Source: JAGLQA01 sp023135565 (lineage in GTDB: Bacteria; Acidobacteriota; Aminicenantia; UBA2199). From it: a stretch of 8,454 bases of DNA. The translations under genes were made by a program, and so were the position numbers. The notes beneath the pieces were generated by a model, which was not told where the DNA came from, made no database searches, and was given only the letters and a program-made list of their open reading frames with translations. Positions 1 through 5,707 of this stretch are shown one piece after another (within the stretch, counting starts at the first letter, position 1; every line of letters begins with the position of its first letter). The DNA lies in contig DAOWCY010000264.1 of assembly GCA_030639305.1 (NCBI GenBank), forward strand, positions 1 through 8,454, given 5' to 3'.

Positions 1-73
1 ACGCCCCTTCAAATATGTGTGATAACACACGCCATTTGGTTTTTTCTAAGTCTCTACTTCTTTCTTGATTCAT
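1..73 (-). CDS. 5' end of an unidentified protein gene, cut by the window edge
   Basis: Read on the minus strand, an ATG at 73-71 opens a frame of 24 codons with no stop before the window edge. It begins MNQERSRDLEKTKW and is followed by RVLSHIFEGA. The start is supported by an AAGGAG Shine-Dalgarno (82-87 on the plus strand as ctcctt) about eight bases upstream. The visible peptide is charged and has no signal peptide or membrane segment, so the product is probably cytoplasmic, but 24 residues are too few to name a family. It lies downstream of PFOR on the same strand. A terminator at 201-243 and a TATAAT box at 134-139 suggest it is transcribed separately. Its translation start is embedded in a perfect inverted repeat, described as its own entry. 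Confidence 0.55.
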   Translation of the reverse strand, partial: MNQERSRDLEKTKWRVLSHIFEGA

Positions 74-81
74 TTTTTACT

Positions 82-129
82 CCTTAAAATTGGTTTAAAA
101 AAAGCTTAACTAACTGTCCAATTTTAAGG
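82..129 (-). promoter_or_regulatory. Perfect 12-bp inverted repeat covering the Shine-Dalgarno of the left-edge gene
   Basis: CCTTAAAATTGG at 82-93 and its exact reverse complement CCAATTTTAAGG at 118-129 are separated by 24 bases. In the minus-strand transcript the 3' arm ends in AAGG, which is the first part of the AAGGAG Shine-Dalgarno of the gene starting at 73. Folding would therefore pair most of the ribosome-binding site. It could be a translational switch (thermosensor, metabolite or protein controlled) or a DNA operator between promoter and gene. The pairing is seen directly; the function is inference. Confidence 0.55.
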
Positions 130-133
130 GTCC

Positions 134-139
134 ATTATA
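134..139 (-). promoter_or_regulatory. Candidate -10 box for the left-edge gene
   Basis: On the minus strand positions 139-134 read TATAAT, a perfect -10 hexamer. No good -35 hexamer is found at 16-18 bp spacing. Transcription would start near 125-127, inside the outer part of the 12-bp inverted repeat, which would shorten its 5' arm by a few bases. If that start is right, the repeat may work as DNA rather than as a full RNA hairpin. Confidence 0.35.
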
Positions 140-146
140 ACCTGTG

Positions 147-200
147 TAATCCGTGGGCTGGTTTTGGCTGCGGCCAACAGCCGCGTTAGGTAATCCGTGG
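147..200. repeat. Pair of TAATCCGTGG direct repeats around a GC-rich hairpin
   Basis: The 10-mer TAATCCGTGG occurs at 147-156 and again at 191-200. Between them GCGGC (170-174) and GCCGC (180-184) can form a 5-bp stem with a 5-base loop. This is non-coding DNA between the PFOR terminator and the left-edge gene. It looks like a small dispersed repeat; no function can be assigned. Confidence 0.4.
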
Positions 201-243
201 AAAAAAAAATAAAAAAAAAGGGACGAGGAATAATCCCCGTCCC
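201..243 (-). terminator. Rho-independent terminator of the PFOR gene
   Basis: On the minus strand GGGACGGGG (243-235) pairs with CCTCGTCCC (228-220) in a 9-bp stem with one A-C mismatch and a 6-base loop. It is followed by an almost unbroken run of about 19 T residues (complement of 219-201, interrupted once). It lies about 20 bases past the PFOR stop codon. This is a textbook intrinsic terminator. Confidence 0.85.
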
Positions 244-265
244 TTCTTTTATTATCTTAAAGAAA

Positions 266-3200
266 CTATGGTTTCAACAACTCTTGCAATTTCTTATAGT
301 AAGCGTGTTTGTCTTTCTTGAATTGAACCGCTTTCTTAAAGAGTCCTTCCGCAACTTCGGGGAACTGCCACTGCAGCGTTTTGTACCTGGTTTCGCCGGT
401 AAGGAAATCCATCATGTCCGCTCCAGGCTTGGGGTCTTTGGTTTCATAAATGAAGGGATTCTTGCCCTCTGCCAACAATTGGGGATTGTACCTGTAGTTG
501 TGCCAGTAACCGAGTTCTACGGCTCTCTTCTCTTCTTCGATGGATCTGCCCATGTCGATGCCGTGAGCAATACATGGCGAATAGGCTATGATGAGGGAGG
601 GGCCGTCATAGGCTTCGGCTTCAGGAAAGGCTTTCACTACCTGGTTCATGTCGCCGCCGAGACAAACCGAGGCCACATAAATATGCCCATAAGTCATGCT
701 GATAAGACCCAGGTCTTTCTTACCGGTGCGTTTCCCGGCAGCGGCAAATTTGGCTACCGAACCTAAAGGCGTGGCTTTGGATGCCTGGCCGCCGGTGTTG
801 GAGTAGACTTCCGTATCCAATACCATGATATTGATGTTGCGGGTCTGGGCCAGTACATGATCTAAGCCGCCGTAGCCGATATCGTATGCCCAGCCGTCGC
901 CGCCGAGACACCAGACAGATTTGTCAACGAAATAATCCTGCAATTCGATGATTTTGCGGATAATCATTTTGTTTTCTGCGGGCGCTTTTTCCAATGCGGC
1001 GGGTAAAAGTTCTCTTACTTTGCCCGCGGCCTGCTGTGCTTCATCAGCGGTGTTTTTCCACAGTTCCATGCATTTTTTAAGGGCTGCCGTCAAACCGGCG
1101 TCCGTGCCCTTTTCCAGTAGTTTATCCACATTCCATTTCAACTGTCTGCGGTTGGAGTCAACAGCCAAACGCATTCCGAAACCGTATTCGGCATTATCTT
1201 CAAAAAGGGAATTGGCCCAGCAGGGTCCCCTACCCTCTTTGGATTTGGTGTAAGGAATAGTAGGAAATGTGCCGCCGTAAATAGAAGAACAACCGGTGGC
1301 ATTAGCGACCATCATCCTCTCACCGAATAATTGGGACATCAACTTCACATAAGGGGTTTCGCCGCAGCCGGCACAGGCGCCGGAAAATTCAAACAAAGGT
1401 TTCTTGAACTGCGTACCTTTGAGCATGGTGATTTTAGCGCCGTCCAATATGTTATCGGGTAAATCATCGAAAAATTCGGCATTGACGATTTCGCCCGCTT
1501 CAAATTCCTCGGCGATGGGTTTGAAAACTAACGCACCGTTTTTCGGCAGGTCCTCAGCGATGAATGCTGCTCTCTCTTTTTTATCCTCGATAGCGTCGGC
1601 TTTCTTGTAGACCTTATTCCGGTTCACCGGGCAGGTATGTATACAATTGCCGCAGCCGGTACAATCTTCGGTATAAACCTGGATTTTGAATTTAAGATCC
1701 TTATCGTTTTTGGTGTTGGAGTCCAGGGTGTTAAAAGTAGCCGGCGCATCTTTGAGGCTGCCGGGTTCGATCTGCTTACTCCTGATAGCGGCATGAGGAC
1801 ACACCAAACTACACTGGTTGCACTGGATACAATTTTCGGGAATCCAATGAGGCACGTAGGGAGCAATGGCTCTCTTCTCCAATTTGGTTGTGCCCGTAGG
1901 AACCTTGCCGTCTAAAGGCATATGGGAGACCGGGATATCATCGCCCTTAAGATGCATGATCTTTTCGATGATGTTCTTAGCAAAATCACCGGCGTCTTCG
2001 GGGATGAGTTTTTTCGGTTCATAGGAAGCGGTGATGTCTGCTATCTTTTCCGGGTACTTCACCAGGTGCAGCGCATCTTTGGCTTTATCAACCGCTTTCC
2101 AGTTCATTTTCACTATTTTCTCGCCTTTTGTTTTAAATTCTTTCTCGATGAAGTTTTTGGTCAGTTCGATGGCTTTCTTCTCTTCGATGATATTGGAAAT
2201 GAGAAAAAAGGCCGCCTGCATGGCTGTGCTGATGCGATTACCTAAGCCCACGGACTCCGCGATGGCCAGGCCGTTTATGTTGTAGAATTTGATTTTTTTC
2301 TCGATGATGGTTTCCTGCATATCCCGGGGCAGGCGGTTAAATACCTCTTCATTGTCCCATTCCGAGTTTAACAGGAAAATGCCGCCCTCTTTTATCCCCT
2401 TTAACAGGTCGTAACGCCCCAAATAAGCAGAATTGTGAACAGCGACAAAATCCGCCTGGGTCAGCAGGTAAGCGGATTGGATTTTGCTGTTCCCGAAGCG
2501 CAGGTGGGAGATAGTGATACCGCCCGACTTTTTGGAATCATAGGAGAAATAAGCCTGCACATGCATGTCCGTGCTTTCGCCGATAATCTTGATAGAGTTT
2601 TTATTGGCTCCTACCGTACCGTCGGAACCGAGTCCCCAGAACATACAGCGGGTGACATCTTCAGGTTCCGCATCGATCTCTTCTGCGATGGGCAGCGACA
2701 AACCGGTCACATCGTCTTCGATGCCTACAGTAAAACCGTGGGAGGCCTTGCCGTCGAGATGATCGAATACGGATTTGACCATGGAAGGAGTAAACTCTTT
2801 GGAGCTTAAACCGTACCTGCCGCCGATAATCTCGATGCCTTTGCCGTTCAGGGCAGTCATCACATCTAAGTACATCGGTTCGCCGACAGCGCCGGGTTCC
2901 TTGGTGCGGTCCAGTACGGCGATTTTCTTTACCGTATCCGGTATCGCCTTAATGAACGCATCCACTGAGAAAGGCCGGTAAAGCCTGACTTTGATCAAAC
3001 CGACTTTTTCTCCTCTCTTATTTAGATAGTTTACCGTTTCCTCGGCAGTGTCGCAGCCGGAAGCCATGGCAATTATTATTTTATCCGCATCGGGAGCGCC
3101 GAAATAATCGAATAAATGGTACTGCCTGCCTACTTTTTTAGCCAGCAGGTCCATATATTTTTGCACGATGGCCGGGGTCTTATCATAATACTTATTGACC

Positions 3201-3892
3201 GTTTCCCGGCCCTGGAAATAGACGTCGGGGTTCTGGGCGCCTACCTTGAGCACCGGCCTGTCCGGTGAAAGGGCCCGTTTCCTGAAGGCTTCCACATATT
3301 TCATGTCTACCATGGAAGCTATAGTATCATAATCGATCATATCCACTTTTTGGATTTCACTGGACGTCCTGAAACCATCGAAGAAACTCAAGAAGGGGAC
3401 GCTGGATTCCAGGGTGCTCACGTGGGACACAACGGCTAAATCCATGGTCTCCTGGACCGAAGAAGCGGCCACTAATGCAAAACCGGTATTCCTGACACAC
3501 ATGACGTCGGAATGGTCGCCGAAAATCGACAGCGACTGGCAGGCCAAAGAACGCGCCGAAACGTGGAAAACCGTAGGCATCATTTCACCGGCAATTTTGT
3601 GCATATTGGGTACCATCAAAAGCAGGCCCTGGGAAGCGGTAAAGGTGGTGGTGAAAGAACCCGCGGACAGGACGCCGTGAACCGCGCCGGCTGCTCCACC
3701 TTCGGACTGCATCTCTATCACATCCACTTCCTGGCCGAAAATATTTTTCCTGCCGTAAGCAGCCCATTCGTCGGCCAATTCCCCCATAAGGGAAGAAGGG
3801 GTGATGGGGTATATAGCGGCAACTTCGCTAAAGGCATAAGCTGCATGCGCTGCTGCCGTGTTTCCATCGATTGTTGCTTGCTTTTTGCTCAT
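266..3892 (-). CDS. nifJ: Pyruvate:ferredoxin (flavodoxin) oxidoreductase, single-chain homodimeric type
   Basis: This cytoplasmic enzyme oxidatively decarboxylates pyruvate with CoA to acetyl-CoA and CO2, reducing ferredoxin or flavodoxin; it is a central enzyme of anaerobic carbon metabolism. The 1208 residues match the usual length of about 1170-1230. The N-terminal pyruvate/TPP domain has YPITPSS at 28-34, with Thr31, Glu64 in QSEGGA and Arg114 in SARS at the same numbers as in the Desulfovibrio africanus enzyme. A two-cluster ferredoxin domain has CxxCxxCxxxC starting at Cys688 and at Cys744. The C-terminal TPP domain has GDGWAYDIG (998-1006) and YSNTGGQ with Asn1032. Cys840, 843, 868 and 1107 should bind the proximal [4Fe-4S] cluster. 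All expected catalytic residues are present. The ATG has AAAGGAG six bases upstream (3899-3905). The stop is TAG, followed by a strong terminator. The gene is monocistronic and divergent from the DUF151 gene. Confidence 0.97.
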   Translation of the reverse strand: MSKKQATIDGNTAAAHAAYAFSEVAAIYPITPSSLMGELADEWAAYGRKNIFGQEVDVIEMQSEGGAAGAVHGVLSAGSFTTTFTASQGLLLMVPNMHKIAGEMMPTVFHVSARSLACQSLSIFGDHSDVMCVRNTGFALVAASSVQETMDLAVVSHVSTLESSVPFLSFFDGFRTSSEIQKVDMIDYDTIASMVDMKYVEAFRKRALSPDRPVLKVGAQNPDVYFQGRETVNKYYDKTPAIVQKYMDLLAKKVGRQYHLFDYFGAPDADKIIIAMASGCDTAEETVNYLNKRGEKVGLIKVRLYRPFSVDAFIKAIPDTVKKIAVLDRTKEPGAVGEPMYLDVMTALNGKGIEIIGGRYGLSSKEFTPSMVKSVFDHLDGKASHGFTVGIEDDVTGLSLPIAEEIDAEPEDVTRCMFWGLGSDGTVGANKNSIKIIGESTDMHVQAYFSYDSKKSGGITISHLRFGNSKIQSAYLLTQADFVAVHNSAYLGRYDLLKGIKEGGIFLLNSEWDNEEVFNRLPRDMQETIIEKKIKFYNINGLAIAESVGLGNRISTAMQAAFFLISNIIEEKKAIELTKNFIEKEFKTKGEKIVKMNWKAVDKAKDALHLVKYPEKIADITASYEPKKLIPEDAGDFAKNIIEKIMHLKGDDIPVSHMPLDGKVPTGTTKLEKRAIAPYVPHWIPENCIQCNQCSLVCPHAAIRSKQIEPGSLKDAPATFNTLDSNTKNDKDLKFKIQVYTEDCTGCGNCIHTCPVNRNKVYKKADAIEDKKERAAFIAEDLPKNGALVFKPIAEEFEAGEIVNAEFFDDLPDNILDGAKITMLKGTQFKKPLFEFSGACAGCGETPYVKLMSQLFGERMMVANATGCSSIYGGTFPTIPYTKSKEGRGPCWANSLFEDNAEYGFGMRLAVDSNRRQLKWNVDKLLEKGTDAGLTAALKKCMELWKNTADEAQQAAGKVRELLPAALEKAPAENKMIIRKIIELQDYFVDKSVWCLGGDGWAYDIGYGGLDHVLAQTRNINIMVLDTEVYSNTGGQASKATPLGSVAKFAAAGKRTGKKDLGLISMTYGHIYVASVCLGGDMNQVVKAFPEAEAYDGPSLIIAYSPCIAHGIDMGRSIEEEKRAVELGYWHNYRYNPQLLAEGKNPFIYETKDPKPGADMMDFLTGETRYKTLQWQFPEVAEGLFKKAVQFKKDKHAYYKKLQELLKP

Positions 3893-3894
3893 AT

Positions 3895-3987
3895 TTAACT
3901 CCTTTTTATTTTACAAAAATTTCGTTTTTCGGGAAACATCTCGAAAAACGAACCCACCGAAGGGCGGTTAAAAAATATGTCGTTCAT
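3895..3987 (-). other. Possible 30-codon upstream ORF in the PFOR leader
   Basis: In the predicted PFOR leader an ATG at 3987 opens a 30-codon frame starting MNDIFFNRP. Its TAA stop (3897-3895) lies two bases before the PFOR ATG. GGAGG sits 12 bases upstream of this ATG, slightly far for an efficient start. A shorter 10-codon frame from 4016 (MPVHGGKNPI) ends in a TGA overlapping this ATG as ATGA. These could be leader peptides coupled to PFOR translation or chance frames. The peptide shows no recognisable domain. Confidence 0.2.
3921..3969 (-). promoter_or_regulatory. Two adjacent stem-loops in the PFOR 5' leader, possible attenuator
   Basis: TTCGTTTTTCG (3921-3931) and CGAAAAACGAA (3942-3952) form a perfect 11-bp inverted repeat with a 10-base loop. 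Immediately beside it, 3951-3969 can fold into a stem of about 7 bp closed by a CUUC loop (AACCGCC with GGUGG, a bulge, then UU). In the minus-strand mRNA the larger hairpin is followed by AUUUUUG and ends about 28 bases before the PFOR start. The arrangement suits a transcriptional attenuator or an mRNA-stabilising leader, but the U-tract is short. No known riboswitch was recognised. Confidence 0.45.
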
Positions 3988-4039
3988 ATTGGATTTTTAC
4001 CTCCATGTACCGGCATATCTAAAAATTCTTTCAAAAAAA

Positions 4040-4068
4040 AAGTTAACATATTAACGACTTTGTGTCAA
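4040..4068 (-). promoter_or_regulatory. Candidate sigma70-type promoter of PFOR
   Basis: On the minus strand a perfect TTGACA (4068-4063) is followed after 17 bases by TAACTT (4045-4040), a weak -10. Transcription would start near 4033, giving a leader of about 140 bases that includes both leader hairpins. The -10 region overlaps the GTTAA-N4-TTAAC palindrome, as expected for a repressor-controlled promoter. Confidence 0.45.
4042..4055. promoter_or_regulatory. Rex-like operator GTTAA-N4-TTAAC upstream of PFOR
   Basis: The 14-mer GTTAACATATTAAC is a perfect inverted repeat of GTTAA with a 4-base centre. It matches the core of the site described for clostridial Rex, TTGTTAA-N4-TTAACAA, though the outer TT/AA bases are not kept (AA before, GA after). 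Rex is an NADH/NAD+-sensing repressor of fermentative and redox genes, and PFOR is a plausible target. The site overlaps the predicted PFOR -10. No rex gene is in the window, so the regulator is inferred. Confidence 0.5.
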
Positions 4069-4097
4069 GAAAATCCACGCTAAATTTAAAAATTTAT

Positions 4098-4112
4098 CCA
4101 CACGGCGTGTGG
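4098..4112. repeat. 6-3-6 palindrome in the divergent spacer
   Basis: CCACAC-GGC-GTGTGG is a perfect 6-bp stem with a 3-base loop, followed by GCCCTCTAAG. The same design, with a related trailing CCTCTA, occurs after the cupin gene at 5615-5640, which suggests one dispersed family of small palindromes. The rest of 4113-4190 holds GC-rich sequence and A/T tracts with no gene. Confidence 0.45.
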
Positions 4113-4198
4113 GCCCTCTAAGCCCCGGATTGGGAAAATCGTTAAGTGGCGCATCGTAGACCGGCGGCCGGGAAAAAAAATCTTTTTTCAATAAATAA

Positions 4199-4227
4199 TT
4201 GACAAAACAACGAATTAATATTATATA
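4199..4227 (+). promoter_or_regulatory. Promoter of the DUF151 gene, predicted leaderless
   Basis: TTGACA (4199-4204), a 17-base spacer and TATATA (4222-4227) form a good sigma70-type promoter. Oligo-A and oligo-T tracts at 4173-4189 lie where an UP element would be. Only six bases separate the -10 from the GTG start at 4234, so transcription should begin at or next to the start codon. No Shine-Dalgarno is present. Confidence 0.6.
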
Positions 4228-4233
4228 TGTGAT

Positions 4234-4728
4234 GTGGAAAAAGTAATTAAAGTAAACTTAGTCGGATTGATATTGGATCCTGTTTCTAAAACGCCGGTCA
4301 TGATCTTGAAACCCGATCATGAGAACAAGATAATCCCTATATGGATCGGGGGTTACGAGGCTGACGCCATCACCATGGAACTGGAAAATATCAGGCCTCC
4401 CCGCCCCATGACTCATGATCTCATTAAAGATATCCTGTTTCACCTGAACGCGGTAGTAGAGAAAATCGTAATCACGGACATCGTAGACAACACATATTAT
4501 GCTGAACTTCATATCAGGAAAGATAACGAAGTTTCAATTATCGACTGCAGACCCTCCGACGCGGTTGCTATTGCCTTAAAAAACAGGGCGCATATCTATA
4601 TTTCGGAAAGTGTTTACCAATCATCCGTGCTTTCCGATTTTTTTGCCAATTTTGTACACAATGAAGAGAAATTGGAAAAATGGTTTAATTCCCTGTCCGT
4701 TGAGGATTTCGGCAGCGTAGAACAGTAG
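4234..4728 (+). CDS. DUF151 / bifunctional nuclease (BFN) family protein
   Basis: The 164-residue product has the complete BFN domain (DUF151) over residues 4-127. Visible family features are GLILDPVSKTPVMIL (11-25), PIWIGGYEADAI (35-46), RPMTHDL (57-63), DNTYYAEL (85-92) and DCRPSDAVAIAL (104-115). The plant founder protein of the family has RNase and DNase activity; the role of the bacterial members is poorly defined, so nuclease activity is only inferred. The acidic tail from about 128 to 164 follows the domain. The start is GTG; it fits the usual family N-terminus, and there is no Shine-Dalgarno. The promoter -10 ends six bases before it, which suggests a leaderless mRNA. The gene stands alone, divergent from PFOR, with no evident functional link to it. 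Confidence 0.9.
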   Translation: MEKVIKVNLVGLILDPVSKTPVMILKPDHENKIIPIWIGGYEADAITMELENIRPPRPMTHDLIKDILFHLNAVVEKIVITDIVDNTYYAELHIRKDNEVSIIDCRPSDAVAIALKNRAHIYISESVYQSSVLSDFFANFVHNEEKLEKWFNSLSVEDFGSVEQ

Positions 4729-4743
4729 TCCGGGTGTTTAAAT

Positions 4744-4761
4744 GTGACGTTAGGTCGTCAC
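4744..4761 (+). other. Small stem-loop after the DUF151 gene
   Basis: GTGACG (4744-4749) and CGTCAC (4756-4761) form a 6-bp stem with a 6-base loop, 15 bases past the stop codon. No T-run follows, so it is at best a weak or Rho-assisted transcript end. Confidence 0.3.
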
Positions 4762-4815
4762 TTATGGGGAAGTGCGCGAGGATATCCAGTCGATATTTTT
4801 TTATCTCAATTACGC

Positions 4816-4835
4816 GGAATAATGGAATGTTGGAA
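4816..4835 (+). repeat. GAATAATGGAATG-type repeat, copy 1
   Basis: GGAATAATGGAATGTTGGAA here matches 5641-5660 in 18 of 20 positions (the first base differs, and T versus G at position 15). It lies in the gene-free stretch after the DUF151 gene. It looks like a short dispersed intergenic repeat of unknown function. Confidence 0.4.
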
Positions 4836-4883
4836 AGAACCCTGAAGAAAGAAAGTATTCAGTTCCGGAAAAAGCCTAAAACA

Positions 4884-5030
4884 AGCTTGCCTCCGGCGGC
4901 CCCACCACGTGGGGAGGCGATAAGCCGCTGCGCGGCAGGACCCTGCCGGGGGCCGCCCCCATTGAATTTTTCGTTGGGGGCCAGCGGCATACCGCACCTT
5001 TGAAAAAGTTTGAACAAAACTTTTGTTTAA
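4884..5030 (+). repeat. GC-rich dispersed repeat, left copy of an inverted pair
   Basis: The segment 4941-5030 (from CCCTGCCGGG through CCCCCATTGAATT, GGCATACCGC and CAAAACTTTTGTTTA) is matched, inverted, by 7119-7224. The block CTTGCCTCCGGCGGCC, which is internal in the other copy, is here moved to 4886-4901, so this copy looks rearranged. It contains a 6-3-6 palindrome (4900-4914), a 5-3-5 palindrome (4924-4936), GGGGG-CCG-CCCCC (4948-4960) and an AT-rich stem near 5003-5024. It is part of the 565-bp stretch 4729-5293, which holds no convincing gene. Confidence 0.65.
4900..4914. repeat. 6-3-6 palindrome inside the GC-rich repeat
   Basis: CCCCAC-CAC-GTGGGG is a perfect 6-bp stem with a 3-base loop, followed by AGGCGATAAG. 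It has the same geometry as the palindromes at 4098, 5615 and 7076. Confidence 0.4.
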
Positions 5031-5080
5031 AAAAACGAAAAGCCCCCTACAAAAGCTTTGAATTTTTCTTTTCCCAACAC

Positions 5081-5192
5081 TGATGGCCTCGTAAAAAGTC
5101 TTTTTTGAGCAAGATCAGATTTTGAAAACCCTTTGTTATCAGTAGTCTTCATTTTTAGATTCCTCTTTTTTTGACTTTTTACGACATCATCA
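5081..5192. mobile_element. 112-bp MITE-like element with terminal inverted repeats
   Basis: The left end TGATGGCCTCGTAAAAAGTC (5081-5100) and the reverse complement of the right end (5173-5192) agree in 17 of 20 positions. The interior is AT-rich with no frame of note. ACAC flanks both sides (5077-5080 and 5193-5196), a possible 4-bp target duplication; AACACTGA occurs at both boundaries. The left end is repeated exactly at 8330-8349. No transposase is present, so any mobility would depend on an enzyme encoded elsewhere. Confidence 0.6.
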
Positions 5193-5218
5193 ACACTGAA
5201 TAGTTACTGAAGAAAATG

Positions 5219-5248
5219 TTGCTAACCGGGATGCATTTATGCTATAAT
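5219..5248 (+). promoter_or_regulatory. Promoter of the cupin-GH109 gene pair
   Basis: TTGCTA (5219-5224), an 18-base spacer and TATAAT (5243-5248) preceded by TGC, an extended -10, make a strong candidate promoter. Transcription would start near 5255, leaving about 39 bases of leader that end in a strong AGGAGG (5283-5288). This gene is therefore SD-led, unlike the DUF151 gene. Confidence 0.65.
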
Positions 5249-5293
5249 AAATTTCTTAGAAGTTCCGATTATATTTAATTTTAGGAGGATAAC

Positions 5294-5614
5294 ATGCCTT
5301 TTTCGAACTTAAAAAATTGTGAAGAAAAAACCCCGGTTCCCGGTTTCAGGGTTCGTTTCGTACATTCGGACAATTTGACCCTGGCTTACTGGAACATAGA
5401 TGCCGGGGCGGCTCTGCCTGAGCATTCCCATCCCCATGAGCAGGTAGCCAATGTGATCGAGGGCAAATTCGAGTTTAACTTAGCCGGTGAGATCAAAGTA
5501 ATCGAACCCGGTGATGTCGTCACTATTCCCGGCGACGTGAAACATGCTGGCAAAGCGGTTACGGACTGCCGTATCATCGATGTTTTCTACCCGGTCAGGG
5601 AAGACTATAAGTAG
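5294..5614 (+). CDS. Small cupin protein, KdgF-like
   Basis: The 106-residue product is a single cupin barrel. Motif 1 is GAALPEHSHPHEQVANVIEG (38-57), with candidate metal ligands His44, His46 and Gln50. Motif 2, PGDVVTIPGDVKHAG (72-86), supplies His84. A Gln in place of the usual Glu and the C-terminal DVFYPVREDY (96-105) resemble the KdgF family. KdgF proteins convert unsaturated uronates released from pectin or alginate to their linear keto form, so a role in sugar-acid catabolism is plausible; the exact substrate is unknown. There is no signal peptide, so it should be cytoplasmic. The ATG has AGGAGG five bases upstream. It precedes the GH109-like gene by 93 bases on the same strand, probably in one transcript. 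Confidence 0.82.
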   Translation: MPFSNLKNCEEKTPVPGFRVRFVHSDNLTLAYWNIDAGAALPEHSHPHEQVANVIEGKFEFNLAGEIKVIEPGDVVTIPGDVKHAGKAVTDCRIIDVFYPVREDYK

Positions 5615-5629
5615 CCCCGCGGCGCGGGG
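5615..5629. repeat. 6-3-6 palindrome directly after the cupin stop codon
   Basis: CCCCGC-GGC-GCGGGG starts on the base after the TAG stop and forms a perfect 6-bp stem with a 3-base loop. AGCCTCTAAAG follows, with no T-run, so it is not a standard terminator. A near copy sits at the same place after the next gene (7076-7090). It may stabilise mRNA ends or simply be a dispersed repeat. Confidence 0.5.
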
Positions 5630-5640
5630 AGCCTCTAAAG

Positions 5641-5660
5641 AGAATAATGGAATGGTGGAA
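5641..5660 (+). repeat. GAATAATGGAATG-type repeat, copy 2
   Basis: AGAATAATGGAATGGTGGAA repeats the sequence at 4816-4835 with two differences. It lies in the spacer between the cupin and GH109-like genes. A shorter related TTGGAATAAGG lies just before the next start codon and includes that gene's Shine-Dalgarno. Confidence 0.4.
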
Positions 5661-5707
5661 TAACGTTTTGTTGGCATATTTAGAAAAATTGGAATAAGGA
5701 GAATAAA

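Noticed and set aside
197..766. Plus-strand 189-codon open frame over the PFOR terminator and 3' end
   Set aside because: It is antisense to PFOR, and its beginning is the A-rich tract of the terminator.
4094..4102. Perfect DnaA-box 9-mer TTATCCACA
   Set aside because: Only one exact box is present. It overlaps the 6-3-6 palindrome, and there is no cluster of boxes or neighbouring replication gene, so an origin is not supported.
4734..5003. Plus-strand 89-codon open frame after the DUF151 gene
   Set aside because: It runs through the GC-rich palindromic repeat, has no convincing Shine-Dalgarno or promoter, and its peptide is low-complexity with no family features.
5294..5614. Cupin as an antitoxin or regulator
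   Set aside because: It has no DNA-binding domain, and its metal-ligand pattern and C-terminal motif fit a KdgF-like enzyme better.
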